Shown piece after piece: positions 1 through 10,790 of a stretch of 64,000 nt of DNA. The position numbers and the translations under genes are program-made. Source of the DNA: Aristolochia californica. Taxonomy: Eukaryota > Streptophyta > Magnoliopsida > Piperales > Aristolochiaceae. A model generated the notes under the pieces. The model had not been told where the DNA came from and ran no database searches. It saw only the letters and a program-made list of their open reading frames with translations. Where the stretch lies: positions 23,283,981-23,347,980 of the forward strand of contig JARWKL010000008.1 of assembly GCA_029961685.1 (NCBI GenBank), read 5' to 3'. Position 1 is the stretch's first letter, and the number at the start of each line of letters is the position of its first letter.

Positions 1-2
1 AG

Positions 3-458
3 GTTAGACAATTACCTGGTCTTAACCTAACCAATCCTTCTTATCTGAAGGTTGTTGAGACAGATGCCTCTCATATTGGATATGGTGGCATACTAAAATA
101 AGTTAATCTAGCTGGTAAAGAAGAACTTGTCAAATTTACCTTTGGTAATTGGCATGATGCACAAATTAATTATTCTACTGTGAAGCAAGAAATTCTTGCA
201 ATAATTAAGTGCATTCATAAATTCTAGGATGATTTATTAAATAAAAAATTTCTTTTAAGAGTTGATTATTATGTAGCCAAATCAATTCTTAAGAAGGATG
301 AGAAGAATCTTACTTCCAAACAAATATTTGCCAGATGGTAGGCAGAATTAAGTGCCTTTGATTTTGATATTGAACATATTAAAGGAGAATTAAACTCCCC
401 ACTTGATTTTCTAACCCGTGAATTTCTTCAGGGTTCTAATCATGGTTTACTCCGGTAG
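3..458 (+). pseudogene. Caulimovirid-like RNase H remnant (E1)
   Basis: Reading frame 3 translates as the RNase H end of a pararetrovirus-type polyprotein. An ETDAS-type first aspartate, a YSTVKQE glutamate motif, an LLRVD aspartate and a C-terminal LTREFLQ tail are visible in order. The tail and the ASKQIFARW-like spacing are typical of plant Caulimoviridae-derived genomic sequences (family knowledge). At least three in-frame stops interrupt it, near 99, 226 and 340; each could come from a single C-to-T change. The RT part lies upstream of the window. Florendovirus is the likeliest group because these dominate angiosperm genomes, but that is inference. Non-functional relic. Confidence 0.72.
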
Positions 459-1591
459 GGGTAACCCACTCCCAATGAGAGGAAGTGGTTCACAATCCAG
501 AGGTTGAGGCCAAAAGAATCAAGGAAGAGGAAATTCCTTCGACAATAAGGGAAAATCCCTTGTCATATAAAGAGACACTTGAATCAGAACCACAGTATAT
601 TACTCTTCTGGAGTAGGTTGCAGTGCATCATACACTGTTTAATGTGGCTAAATGGGATAGCCCAAGAGCATACAGTAAATGTACTATCCAAAGATTTATG
701 CATCACTCAACATGGGAAAAATTTGATTTGGCTAAAGCTGCTGCCCTTCCTAATGACAAGGAATTTAATTATTGGGACTATTTGGATCCCTGGTATAATA
801 CTTTTTATTACCAGAATCCCTCCCATAGACATTCTTGATTCTTCCAGTGGAGTAAGGATGTATATAAAAGGTCATTACCTTTACCCAATTAGGTCTATGC
901 CTGGTGGATTAAATTTGGACCATCCAGTGAAATATTACCTGAACCCATAAAGGTTCAATTCAATTTATGGACTAAATCCAGTCCTGAGCTTAAAGCTCTG
1001 GGGTTAAGAAGAATACCCAACAATGGTGAACTGTTCATCTTCTTCATGATATTCTCAATACCATGGATTTGGAGATGGGACTGTACCACAGGCATTAATG
1101 AAGAAGGCCTACCTACTTTATTATGAACTTTTCATGTTCGATGGTGGAAGAATTTTTCCAATATTGATACAAAGGTTTCAGAAATAAAGTCTGTTATTCT
1201 CATAAATGAGAACACACTTGGATTATATCAAGTGCTAGAGGTCCATTGTGACCCAAAGAATTTATTCAACAATTTTAAGACTCAATTAAGGAGTATTTAT
1301 CCAAACATTTCAGAAACAGAGTTAATGACAAAACTCTTAGAATCAATGAAAGGTTCTATGGTTAATTTGTGCAATGAAGGCACTCCATCAACCTCTCAGC
1401 CTATTGATGATAATATGTCTATTTCTAAACCATCTTTTGCCGAGGACAGTATTGAAGAAGAAGAAGATGATGATGAGAATCATGCTACTGATTCATTACA
1501 TGACAATTAGCCTATTGAAGATGAGCCTATAATGGCAGATGATATGGAGACTATGATTCATATTTTTGAATCTAAGTCTAAAAATAAATAA
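442..1591 (+). pseudogene. Downstream ORF of the caulimovirid-like remnant
   Basis: It starts 17 bases before the RNase H reading ends, at an ATG followed by a Gly/Arg/Ser-rich N-terminus, and runs through several frames to a TAA at 1589-1591. The central part (623-838) has the aromatic-rich block HHSTWEKFDLAKAAALP and several Trp/Tyr residues. The C-terminal part (1232-1510) ends in a strongly acidic Glu/Asp tail. Frameshifts and stops (836, 958, 1508) break it. I associate this block with the second ORF found after the polyprotein in plant endogenous pararetroviruses; its function is unknown to me. Not functional. Confidence 0.5.
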
Positions 1592-1611
1592 TTCATATGT
1601 AGGATAAGGAT

Positions 1612-1956
1612 ATGTCAGAATCACCGAAGGATTCGTCGGTAGCATCCGTCCAAAAGCCACAGAGAAAATCTTATCCTCTGGCCCACAACTAGCCTATTTG
1701 TCATATCAATCAAGGCACCTACAATATATTTGGTCGGCCATATTCCATTAAGTCATCTCAATGGGAAGCCAAAAGCCGCCGCCTTGCTTATGTCAGAGTT
1801 AATGCTTTGAAGAAAAGAAAGATTCTCTGGGCCCAAGCCCATCAAAGGTCTCTTTCACATCTCAATCATGGAGAAATTGGAGAACAAACTCAAGCTGCCC
1901 TCAATAGTGGAGGTTACATTCAAAGCAATCTCAATAATAGAGATGACTCACCTTAG
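1612..1956 (+). pseudogene. Small basic ORF after the caulimovirid-like remnant
   Basis: An ATG at 1612 opens a 114-codon frame ending with TAG at 1954-1956, with a single internal TAG at 1690-1692 that one C-to-T change could explain. The middle is Arg/Lys-rich (codons about 55-75) and the end Asn/Gln-rich. Its position 20 bases behind the previous ORF suggests it belongs to the same viral relic. I recognise no domain. It may alternatively be chance coding. Confidence 0.3.
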
Positions 1957-2625
1957 CCGCTTCAATTATAGCCGCCTCAATTATAGAGGCGTATCAATCA
2001 TCCAAAATGTAGTATACGTATCTTATAAAGTATGATCCATTATTTGATCAACATGATTGATCATGCAGAAGGCTTCTAGAAATATGCTATAAAACAAGAT
2101 TGATCTAATGAGAAACAAAGATTTATCAACACACAGAAACATGCACAAACCATGCATTATTTTAAGCTATATAAAATTCTATAAATACAAAGGAAGACCA
2201 AACTCACACAAAGGTAGCACAAGAAGCAAAGGGGAACACATCAGCCATGCAAAACAATGCAAGGATGACGACCACCTCATCCACACAAAGAGGGATGACC
2301 CTATGCATCGTTCTAGACAAATCCATCCATAATATCTCTTGTATGCAGGTCCCATTGCAACCTTCCAAAGCTACTCAAGGATCTCCAACAAATCATGGTC
2401 AATCTACCCAAATCATTCAAGGAGAGAAAATTAATTTTTTTCATTCATTCACTCTATTAAAGGAAGATGATCAAGGCCAAATAAATCAATTACAAGAAGA
2501 AAATCAAGATTTAAAATTAATGGGAGAAGAAAGGAATGATTAAACACTAATTTATATTTGATTAATGTAATTTTTTCTAGATACCTAGATGCCACTTACT
2601 GACATGACATCCTTGAGATTTTATT
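1957..2625 (+). other. No recognisable gene; possible viral intergenic region
   Basis: AT-rich sequence between E1 and the first LTR. A 98-codon open frame (2247-2543) ends in a Gln/Glu/Lys-rich stretch that could form a short coiled coil, but no homology is recognised. A TATA-like element (ctataaaac) is near 2088, compatible with a pararetrovirus intergenic promoter, but this is weak. Confidence 0.3.
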
Positions 2626-3095
2626 TGTTATGGTTCCGAACCATGGACCTCATGACTCGGCTAAGAGAGGGATCGTTAGAGGATCTGGGGTTAACCCAGA
2701 GCGACCTGATTTACCTGGGCGACCAATGTTGACGAGAAGAAGATGGAAGAAGAAAGTGAATGAAGATGAGATGATCAGGCTCGTCGAGGGGAGACTGTAC
2801 CCTTGGGTTCGTCAAGGAGAACACCGATCCTAGGGTTCTATGACGGAGAACGCCGATCCTTTTTTGAATGAATTGAGACTTCATTCATTTTCGTGAGCCC
2901 TTTTAGAGGCAACCACGCCAAGGAAATCTGAATTGACGTTTTACAAAAATGCCATCGTTGGCTATAACGTCATACCCCTTAAGTAAGCAAGAAAAATTAT
3001 AAATCCTAAAGTACTTGGATGTGCCTTTCTCCACTGAGTTACCAACTCATCCGCGTCGTCTCTGGATGACTCGTCCGGCTATTGAGTCCACAACA
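2626..3095 (-). repeat. G1 3' LTR
   Basis: About 470 bp, TG...CA ends on the minus strand. It aligns over most of its length with 40865-41260. On the minus strand it begins TGTTGTGGACTCAATAG immediately after a purine tract (3096-3107), and ends CCATAACA. The first ~95 bp in element sense (3001-3095) are missing from the 5' copy. Confidence 0.87.
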
Positions 3096-3283
3096 TCACT
3101 CCCTCCTTGGAGAAAGAGCTTGTCCTCAAGCTCGAAGGTAGGATAAACTTGTTGAAACACTTCCACATCCTCCCAGGTGGTCTCAGTTGCATCGGTATGT
3201 GTCCACTGAACGAGGACTTCCCACCCATTTTGGTTCTGTCTAGTACTCAAAATAGTGGCTGGAGTGAGAATAATGTGCCCGTC
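3096..3283 (-). pseudogene. G1 chromodomain tail of pol
   Basis: The minus-strand frame encodes WEVLVQW ... TTWEDVEVFQQVYP ... LEDKLFLQGG, the C-terminal chromodomain-like tail that follows integrase in chromoviruses and is thought to steer integration toward chromatin marks. The frame continues from 30799 across the 27.5-kb insertion. It ends in the polypurine tract next to the 3' LTR. Confidence 0.82.
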
Positions 3284-3754
3284 TATTGTGGAGTCAATAG
3301 CACACAGAGTCACACAATGAAGGAGGCAATAACTCACTGAGTCCATTAGTTATATTATATTGCTTTAAGTAGGATTTATTTCTTATATTGTAATAAGTAT
3401 GGTCGTAGGGGCAATATTGTGATTATTGTAGCCCTAAAACACTATGACGTGAACTATATATAAGGTTAATGAAAGAGAGAGCCAAGCATTGAGAATTAGA
3501 GTAACCCTAGCGTAAACAGGATTGGGATCACCTTCTTGATCTCGAGGTTAGAGTTTTCCTCAAAAACCAATGTATCCCTTCATCCTCCATTGATCATCCC
3601 TACCTTCCGTCTTCCATTAATCCCATACCGAGTAAGAGAGTGAGCTTCCTGCCCCTTTTCCGAGTCCAAAGAGAGGTTCCAGTTCTCTTCCCATCAACCC
3701 AACAAAGTGGAGGTTCTATACCCCTCTTGACGAGCTAGAAGTGAAGGAGTTGCT
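3284..3754 (+). repeat. Partial 5' LTR of G2 (type B)
   Basis: It matches the first half of the complete type B LTR at 29908-30798, including the TATA-like ctatatataa near 3454 and the block around cataccgagtaagagag. The terminal TG is mutated to TA. It stops at gaaggagt, where the next LTR begins; the remaining ~400 bp are absent from the locus. Confidence 0.85.
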
Positions 3755-4082
3755 TGTTGTGGACTCAATAGCACACTGAGTCACACAACGAAGGATGCAA
3801 CAACAACTCACTCAATAGGATTTATTTCTTATATTACTTTGAGTAGGATTTATTTCTTATATTGTTTTAAGTAGGAGTTATTTCTAATTACTTTTATATG
3901 TAGGGGCATTATGGGGAATTATTGTAACCCTAAACCTAAAACTCCATGACATGATCTATTTAAAGGAAAGAATGAATGAAATAGTTATGCTTTGGGATTT
4001 TAGAATAACCTAGTGTAAACAGGCTGAGATCACCTCTTGATCTCGAGTTTAGGGTTTACTCCAAAAATCCAACCAATCCTTC

Positions 4083-5023
4083 TGTTATGGACTCAATAAG
4101 ACTGAGTCATCTACTTTACTTTTATTATTTATGTTGCTTTTAATTTTGAATTTTATTGATTTGTAATAAGACTTAAAGGTAGGGTAGAATTGGGTTTTAT
4201 AACCCTAACCTATGTTGATGTTAATTACCCTATTTAAGGGGTAAGGATTGAGAAATAAAGCAAGTTCGGAATTAGCATAAACTAGGGTAAATTAGGTTCC
4301 TTCTAGGCTCTCTATTCTAGGGTTCTTGGTGTGAACTCTCTTGGGGGTTTGCTGCATCCATTGGGGAGTCTTTGAGGAGATCTTGGAAGGAAAAGGAGGA
4401 GGAATCAGCCTTCTCTTCCATGCTGCAATAGTCATCCATCTCTTCCACGAACCAGCAGTGAGGGAAGGAGGATTTGGTTGAGTCTTAGCATCAAGAAAGG
4501 GATTTTCGAGTTGCTGAATTGAAGGAGGTCTTCAAGAGGTATTTTTATCTATCTTTTCCGAGTTTAGAAGAGCTAGAGACTACCCTCTTTACATTCAACA
4601 TTGGTAGTTGCATGAATTCAGAAACCCTACTCATTGACGTGAGGTATAAAGTGGGGTTTCATAATTGGATCCTTAAAACAGTCTCTTGCTGGAATTGGTG
4701 CATTCATAATTAAGAAAAGGAAACTCCTTTTCAAGGGGAATGAATTCAGTAAAGGGAAAGGGGTTGTTCTTGAGTAATTACAGCAAGTAAAACCCTCTTC
4801 ACATGAACCATAAAAGAGGGGTTTCATATCTGAGTGCTTAAACAGTCCTTTAACTTGCTGGTTGCATCTATAATTGAGAAAAGAAAAATCCTTTTCAATT
4901 ATAACGTGTGAGGGAAGAAAAAGAGAGTTTCTTTTCACAAAAACGTGTTAAGAAACCCTCTAACAGTGCTGGATCCTTATTTGACTCGCCGAGTTACTAG
5001 ATTCATGGCTAGGGACCATAACA
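4083..5023 (+). repeat. G4 5' LTR
   Basis: 941 bp, TGTTATGGACTC...CCATAACA. It contains a ctatttaagg TATA-like site near 4230. Compared with the 3' LTR it retains an extra 86 bp (about 4592-4679). Confidence 0.92.
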
Positions 5024-5026
5024 ACT

Positions 5027-5038
5027 TGGTATCAGAGC
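5027..5038 (+). other. Primer binding site (tRNA-iMet), G4
   Basis: TGGTATCAGAGC, the complement of the initiator tRNA-Met 3' end, starts four bases after the 5' LTR. Confidence 0.92.
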
Positions 5039-5065
5039 AGGGTAACCCGGTAGAGAGAAGCACCA

Positions 5066-6024
5066 ATGAATACTTTGAATTGCTTGAAAGAAAATTTGAT
5101 ACTGTCCTAGAGAGGTTCTCAAAAATTGATATCGATATGGAGACCTTGAAGGGAAGGATGGATAGCATGGAGAATGGTCTAACTATTGGCAAGAAATTTG
5201 CTGCATTGGAGGAGAAGTTCACTCTCAGTTTGGAAACTTTGAAAGGAAGGATGGATAGCATGGAGACTGGTCTGAGCACTGGCAAGAACCCAATTCCGGG
5301 AGACCATTCGCAGATCAGAGGGGGAGATGAGTTTACTAGACACACGAGTTTCTCAGGTCAGCAAGGACCCTGCATTCCAGGGGGACACCTCAACCAGGGG
5401 GGAGGCACTGTACCTCTCATTCCAGATCAGAGAGGAGGGGACCATTCGTATAACAGAGGGGGAGATGAATTTCCGAGGCGCACGAGTTTCTTGGGACAAC
5501 AAGGACCCTTCATTCCGGGGGGACACTTCTATCAGGGGGGAGGCATTGTTCCGAGGTATACTAAAATGGAATTTCCTACTTATAATGGGTCAGAAGACCC
5601 TTTGATATGGTTGTATCGATGTGAAAATTTTTTTAGCCATCAGCGAGTCCCAACCTATGACCGAGTCAACGTAGCTGCTTTCCATTTACTAGGGGAAGCA
5701 CAACTTTGGTACCAGCTAGTTGAGGTTGATAGTGAGGTGGTAGATTGGGATGAATTTAAGCGACTGTGCTCTCTCCGTTTTGGTCCTCCGGCTTACAGTA
5801 ACCCTTTGGGAGATTTGGTTTTATTACGCCAAACTGGGGCCGTGGAGCAATATCAAAAATTGTTCCAGGAAAAATTAGCACGAGCCAGCAATATGGTACA
5901 AGTGGATCAGCAAGTTGCGCTATTTACAGCAGGACTGACGGAGGCCTTAAAGCTTGAGGTGGAGCTCTATGCACCTGTTGACTTATCCAGCGCTATGAAT
6001 ATAGCTCGTGCTTTAGAACTATGA
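5066..6024 (+). CDS. G4 gag, with internal duplications
   Basis: The open frame extends upstream through the primer site to 4945, so the true start is uncertain. I prefer the ATG at 5066 because it is the first one after the primer site; ATG 5005 lies inside the LTR. The N-terminal third has two copies of an amphipathic, coiled-coil-like unit ending METLKGRMDSME (about codons 27 and 66), then two copies of a ~58-residue Gly-rich unit around RGGDEF...GQQGP...IPGGH. The retrotransposon gag core follows: VPRYTKMEFPTYNG, an LIWLYRCENFF helix, and FKRLCSLRFGPP. It ends at TGA 6022-6024, where family members continue. Gag forms the particle shell and packages RNA. This is one of the longest open frames in the window. 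Confidence 0.78.
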
Positions 6025-6442
6025 CAGCAGGCACAACACAGACGACCTCCAGGGTCAGGGGAGCACATTCCTCCGAGAAACAACAAGGGTATTACTTTGA
6101 CAGGGGATCCGAGATCTAGTCATCCTACAACTCCTTATATAAAAAAATTGACAAGTGCTGAGATGGCAGAATGACGGGCTAAGAATCTATGTTACAACTA
6201 TGATGAACCATATCGGGTTGGGCATCAGTGCAAAAGATTGTTTTTGATCGATAAGGTTGAAGATGAGGATATCGAGGTGACAGAGGATATGATTGAGGAA
6301 TAACCACCGGACATCTCCCTGCATGCCATTACTGGTCAGCAATCGGCCACAAATATGTAAAATGGGAGCGGCTCGACAACTTCCACCAGGTCTACCCAGC
6401 TTCCGAGCTTGAGGTCAAGCTCGATCTCCAAGGGGGGGCAGA
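6025..6442 (+). pseudogene. G4 gag tail, protease stub and chromodomain tail
   Basis: After the stop the same frame continues with the CCHC-type knuckle (second Cys changed to Tyr: LCYNYDEPYRVGHQC) and the ISLHAITG segment that precedes protease in relatives. At about 6360 it switches directly to a chromodomain end (WERL, HQVYPA, LQGG) and the purine tract. All of RT to integrase is deleted. Stops at 6172 and 6301. Confidence 0.8.
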
Positions 6443-7297
6443 TGTTATGGACTCAATAAGACTGAGTCATCTACTTTACTTTTATTATTTATGTTGCTTT
6501 TAATTTCGAATTTTATTGATTTGTAATAAGACTTAAAGGTAGGGGTAGAATTGGGTTTTATAACCCTAACCTATGTTGATGTTAATTACCCTATTTAAGG
6601 GGTAAGGATTGAGAAATAAAGCAAGTTCGGAATTAGCATAAACTAGGGTAAATTAGGTTCCTTCTAGGCTCTCTATTCTAGGGTTCTTGGTGTGAACTCT
6701 CTTGGGGGTTTGCTGCATCCATTGGGGAGTCTTTGAGGAGATCTTGGAAGGAAAAGGAGGAGGAATCAGCCTTCTCTTCCATGCTGCAATAGTCATCCAT
6801 CTCTTCCACGAACCAGCAGTGAGGGAAGGAGGATTTGGTTGCGTCTTAGCATCAAGAAAGGGATTTTCGAGTTGCTGAATTGAAGGTGGTCTTCAAGAGG
6901 TATTTTTATCTATCTTTTCCGAGTTTAGAAGAGCTAGAGACTGCCCTCTTTACAGTCTCTTGCTGGAATTGGTGCATTCATAATTAAGAAAAGGAAACTC
7001 CTTTTCAAGGGGAATGAATTCAGTAAAGGGAAAGGGGTTGTTCTTGAGTAATTATAGCAAGTAAAACCCTCTTCACATGAACCATAAAAGAGGGGTCTCA
7101 TATCTGAGTGCTTAAACAGTCCTTTAACTTGCTGGTTGCATCTATAATTGAGAAAAGAAAACTCCTTTTCAATTATAACGTGTGAGGGAAGAAAAAGAGA
7201 GTTTCTGTTCACAAAAACGTGTTAAGAAACCCTCTAACAGTGCTGGATCCTTATTTGACTCGCCGAGTTACTAGATTCATGGCTAGGGACCATAACA
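6443..7297 (+). repeat. G4 3' LTR
   Basis: 855 bp, preceded by the purine tract AGGGGGGGCAGA. It lacks 86 bp relative to the 5' LTR; both breakpoints carry 'aca', suggesting a microhomology deletion. Confidence 0.92.
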
Positions 7298-7865
7298 CCT
7301 TCACCCTCCATCCTCATCCAAATTCGTCCATCTTCATCCTTCATCATACATAATAGGAAGAGGAGCTTCCTGCCCCTTTTCCGAGCCCAAAGAAAGGGTC
7401 TCCCCTCCTTCTTAGCATCAACAATCAGCAAGGATTCGAACCCTCTTGACGAGCAGAAAAAGGAAGGATTTTTTGGTTCTCCACGTGAAGATCTGGTGCA
7501 TCCCTTCCTAGCTTGGAAGCAGCACTGAAACCTAGCCTCAATGTCTACCAAGGTGAGCCAAGGGCTACACATAAGCTAGGGCTTCAATCCTAGCACGAGT
7601 AGCAACCAAATCAGGGTTGAAACCCTAATTTACGTGAGCAAGAAAAGGTACTTCTTCCATTATCTTTCCACCTGAATTACTTCCATTCTAGCTAGAACTT
7701 TAGCACTAGAGTGGGTTCATAAAAAGGGAGACTAATCACTCATGGAAGATTAGCCAAAGAAGGGATCTTTAACCCTCCTTATCGAGTCCAGCAACTCAAT
7801 CCCAGTGCTGGATTCACAAATCCCATGCCGTGTTACTCGATCCATGACCCGGGACCATAACAACG

Positions 7866-7877
7866 TGGTATCAGAGT
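7866..7877 (+). other. Primer binding site, G3 body 1
   Basis: TGGTATCAGAGT, one mismatch from the tRNA-iMet complement, four bases after the LTR. Confidence 0.88.
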
Positions 7878-7885
7878 AGGGTAAC

Positions 7886-8719
7886 ATGGGTGATACTCTC
7901 AGCAATGAAGAAATCCAAATCAGGATACAAAAGATAGAAGATAACCTTGAAACAACACAACCAGTGTTGGGGAAGGTTTGTGGTTTGGAAGAAGAGATGA
8001 GCTGAGTCATCAACATGCTAACGGAGTTGAGGGCAGAGAGACATCAGAGTCCAGAGGTGAGAGAGGTTGCTCAACCATATCACATAAGAGGGGAGCAGTG
8101 GCCTGGGCACACTATTGTCCAAGGACCCCAGCATGGAGGCACAGTTCCAAGGTACACCAAGTTAGAGTTTTCCTCTTTCAATGGTTTAGTTGATCCCTTA
8201 ATTTGGTTGCATAGATGTGAAATTTTTTTTTTGAACCAAGAGACTACTGAATGGGATAAGGTGCAACTAGCCTCTTTCCATATGACAGATGAAGCCATGT
8301 TATGGGTTACTCAAGTAGAGAAAGAGAGACCAGGGATGACTTGGGGAGAATTTAAAAATCTATGCACAGTTAGATTTGGCCCTCCCGCCAAAAGCAACCC
8401 CTTGAGGGAGTTCGTCCTATTGCAACAAACCAGTTCGGTGGAACAATACAAAAAACTGTTCCAGGAAATGTTGGCTCGTGCTGGTGAGAGGGTATTGGTT
8501 GACCAACAAGTCTCCCTATTCACAACGGGTCTCAATGAGTATCTACGGCTAGAGGTAGAACTCCTTATGCCTACAGATTTAGCTCATGCAATGAATATGG
8601 CCCGAGCAATGGAACAACGACAACAGTTGCAGCAACATAAGCCTGGTTGGTCGGGTGAGAGGAACACTTCCTCCACGTGGCAAGGGCGCCACTATACTTC
8701 ATCTCAGGGGCATCTCTAG
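7886..8719 (+). pseudogene. G3 body 1 gag
   Basis: ATG at 7886 (gtaacATGG, the start conserved in both bodies) opens a frame with one TGA at 8003-8005, next to a short deletion compared with body 2. It then continues open from 8015 to the TAG at 8717. The gag core is clear: VPRYTKLEF, IWLHRCEIFF, EFKNLCTVRFGPP, and YKKLFQEMLARAG. A Gln-rich end follows. A frameshift near 8700-8730 separates it from the zinc-knuckle and protease frame. Confidence 0.82.
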
Positions 8720-8732
8720 CAGCACCATCCAA

Positions 8733-9408
8733 ACACACTCTGCCTACGACTCTGGTAGCCGATCCCCACCCTGGTAATCCCCTACCAAACTTTATAAAAA
8801 AATTAACGAGTGCAGAGATGGCAGAAAGGTGGTCCAAAAATTTATGTTATAACTGCAATGAGCAGTATCGGGTAGGGCACCAATGTAAACGATTGTTTTG
8901 GCTCAAGGTGGAGGATTCAGAGGATCCAGAGGAGCCAGAGGATATTATCGAGGAGGAACCACCGGAGATATCCTTGCATGCTATTACTAGACAGAAATCG
9001 CCTAATACAATGCAAGTCCGAGCTCATGTCATTGACCGAGAATTGGTGGGACTAGTGGACTTGGGGAGTACACACAATTTTTTGAGTTTGACAGCTGCAC
9101 AACATCTCCAGCTCCAGATACACACTCATCCGACAGCCACCGTCTTAGTGGCCAATGGCGAGAAGGTCCCTAGCTATGGGATTAGTAAGGCGGTAACTTT
9201 TTGCATTGGCTCTACTTTGTTTAATGCTGATTTTTTTGTTATTCCCCTGGCGGGATTTGATATGGTATTAGGCATTAAATGGTTACAAACGTTGGGGCCC
9301 ATTCTGTGGGACTTTTTGGCTTTAACCATGAGCTTTGATTTGGCCGGGAGTCGGGTGCTCTTACAAGGCTGTCAGGTGGACAAGACCCACCGCATGCACA
9401 CTTTGTAG
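8733..9408 (+). pseudogene. G3 body 1 zinc knuckle and protease
   Basis: Contains the knuckle CYNCNEQYRVGHQCKRLFW, typical of plant chromovirus gag-pol, an acidic spacer, the ISLHAIT segment, and an aspartic protease. The active-site triad reads DLG instead of DSG/DTG (VDLGSTHNF near 9055), a single C-to-T change that should inactivate the enzyme. The flap-side ILGIKWL-like motif (VLGIKWLQTLGP) is present. Ends at TAG 9406-9408. Confidence 0.82.
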
Positions 9409-9439
9409 ACACAGGAACAGCCTGACAGTACTAGTGATG

Positions 9440-10790
9440 GTCTGTTGAGGAGTTCTCTGACCTCTTCCAGGAGCCTTCGGGTTTACCTCCCCTGAGGCAC
9501 CGTGACCACAGGATCTGTCTAAAACCAGGATATGAGGTAGTGGTCGTGCGACCGTACCGTTACCCACACCTTCAGAAGGACGAGATAGAGCGTCAGTGCC
9601 AGGAGATGTTGAAACAGGGTCTTATGCATCCCAGTCGCTCCCCATTCTCTTCACTCGTATTACTTGTGAAGAAACATGATGGGACATGGAGGTTCTACGT
9701 GGACTATCGGGAGTTGAACGTGCAGACAATAAAAGACAGTTCCGATTTTGGTAGTGGATGAGCTCCTGGATGAGTTACATGGGTTGTGGTTATTCACTAA
9801 ACTCTAAACTCGACCTCCGTTCGGGATACCATCAGGTCCAGATGCACCCCTCTGATATCGAGAAGAAGGCATTTCGCACACACCATGGCCACTTTGAGTT
9901 TGTCGTCATGCCATTCGGGTTATCCAATGCATCCTCCACTTTTCAAGCTTTGATGAACGAGGTATTTAGCCCCTATCTTCAAAATTTTGTTCTTGTGTTT
10001 TTCGATGATATTCTTATATATAGCAAGTCGGTTGAGGAGCACTTGGCACACTTGAGGATTGTTTTCGACTTGTTACGAGCACATCAACTCTATTTGAAAC
10101 ATTCCAAGTGTTCTTTTGTGGCTTCACATGTGAGGTATCTGGAACACATTATCTTACATGAGGGGGTTACGGTGGATCCCAAGAAGATCCAATTTATTCA
10201 CGAGTGGCCGCAGCCACAGTCTTGTTCTGCATTATGGGGTTTTTTGGGTCTTGCGGGCTACTACCGCAAATTTATTCAGAACTATGGACCGGTGGCAGCA
10301 CCATTGAATTCCTTTATTTGGAATGAGGAGGCCACCAAGTCATTTGTGGCACTCAACACTCAAAGTTTCCCTCGTATCCGCTCCAGTTTTACAACTTCCC
10401 AACTTTGACTAATTGTTCGTAGTAGAGTACGACACTTCAGGCGTGGGCGTTAGGGCCGTTTTACAGCAGTTGGGCCATCCTATTGCATATTTTAGCAGAC
10501 AGTTGGCAGTCCGTCATCACAAGCTGGCTGCCTATGAGCACGAATTAATTGGGTTGGCCAAGGTGGTCCAACATTGGAGGCCTTATCTCTGGGGCCGGGC
10601 TTTTCTCATACGCATGGATCACTACAGCCTTAAATTCCTATTAGAACAACATTTGACGACGTCGCCACAGCAGCATTGGATCAGTAAGTTGTTGGGGTTT
10701 GACTTCTAGGTGGAATATCGTGCGGGGAGATTAAATAAGGCGGTAGATGCCTTGTCACGGTGTTTTGAGGATTAGCAGTCGGTCTATTCA
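9440..10790 (+). pseudogene. G3 body 1 reverse transcriptase and RNase H
   Basis: RT motifs in order: [49 protein letters not shown] (first catalytic Asp), MPFGLSNA, and FFDDILIYSK (the catalytic DD). It is split into three frames, by small deletions near 9740 and a shift near 10360-10410. RNase H (10413-10790) shows VEYDTSG, AAYEHELIGLAK, MDHYSLKFLL and DALSR, with a TAG at 10707. All catalytic residues are present, but the chain cannot be translated. Confidence 0.85.

Larger units (their letters stand above)
4083..7297 (+). mobile_element. G4: gag-only chromovirus derivative
   Basis: A complete LTR element of 3215 bp with perfect 5-bp target duplication ccttc (4078-4082 and 7298-7302), inserted in the G3 5' LTR. 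It has a primer site, a largely open gag, a remnant reaching the start of protease, then a direct jump at about 6360 into the last residues of the chromodomain and the purine tract (6431-6442). RT, RNase H and integrase are absent, so it is non-autonomous. The LTRs differ by roughly ten substitutions by eye plus one 86-bp deletion, making it one of the younger insertions here. Its pol was probably supplied in trans by related elements (inference). Confidence 0.88.
3755..7862 (+). repeat. G3 5' LTR (type A), interrupted by G4
   Basis: Begins TGTTGTGGACTC at 3755 and ends CCATAACA at 7862. With G4 and one ccttc copy removed it is colinear with LTR A' at 12237-13124 (888 bp). Shared landmarks are aaactcca, the ctatttaaagg TATA-like region, the cttcctgccccttttcc block and the tail gtgttactcgatccatgaccc. 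Confidence 0.88.

Noticed and set aside
4977..5345. 122-codon minus-strand frame over G4 gag
   Set aside because: Antisense shadow of the gag coding region.
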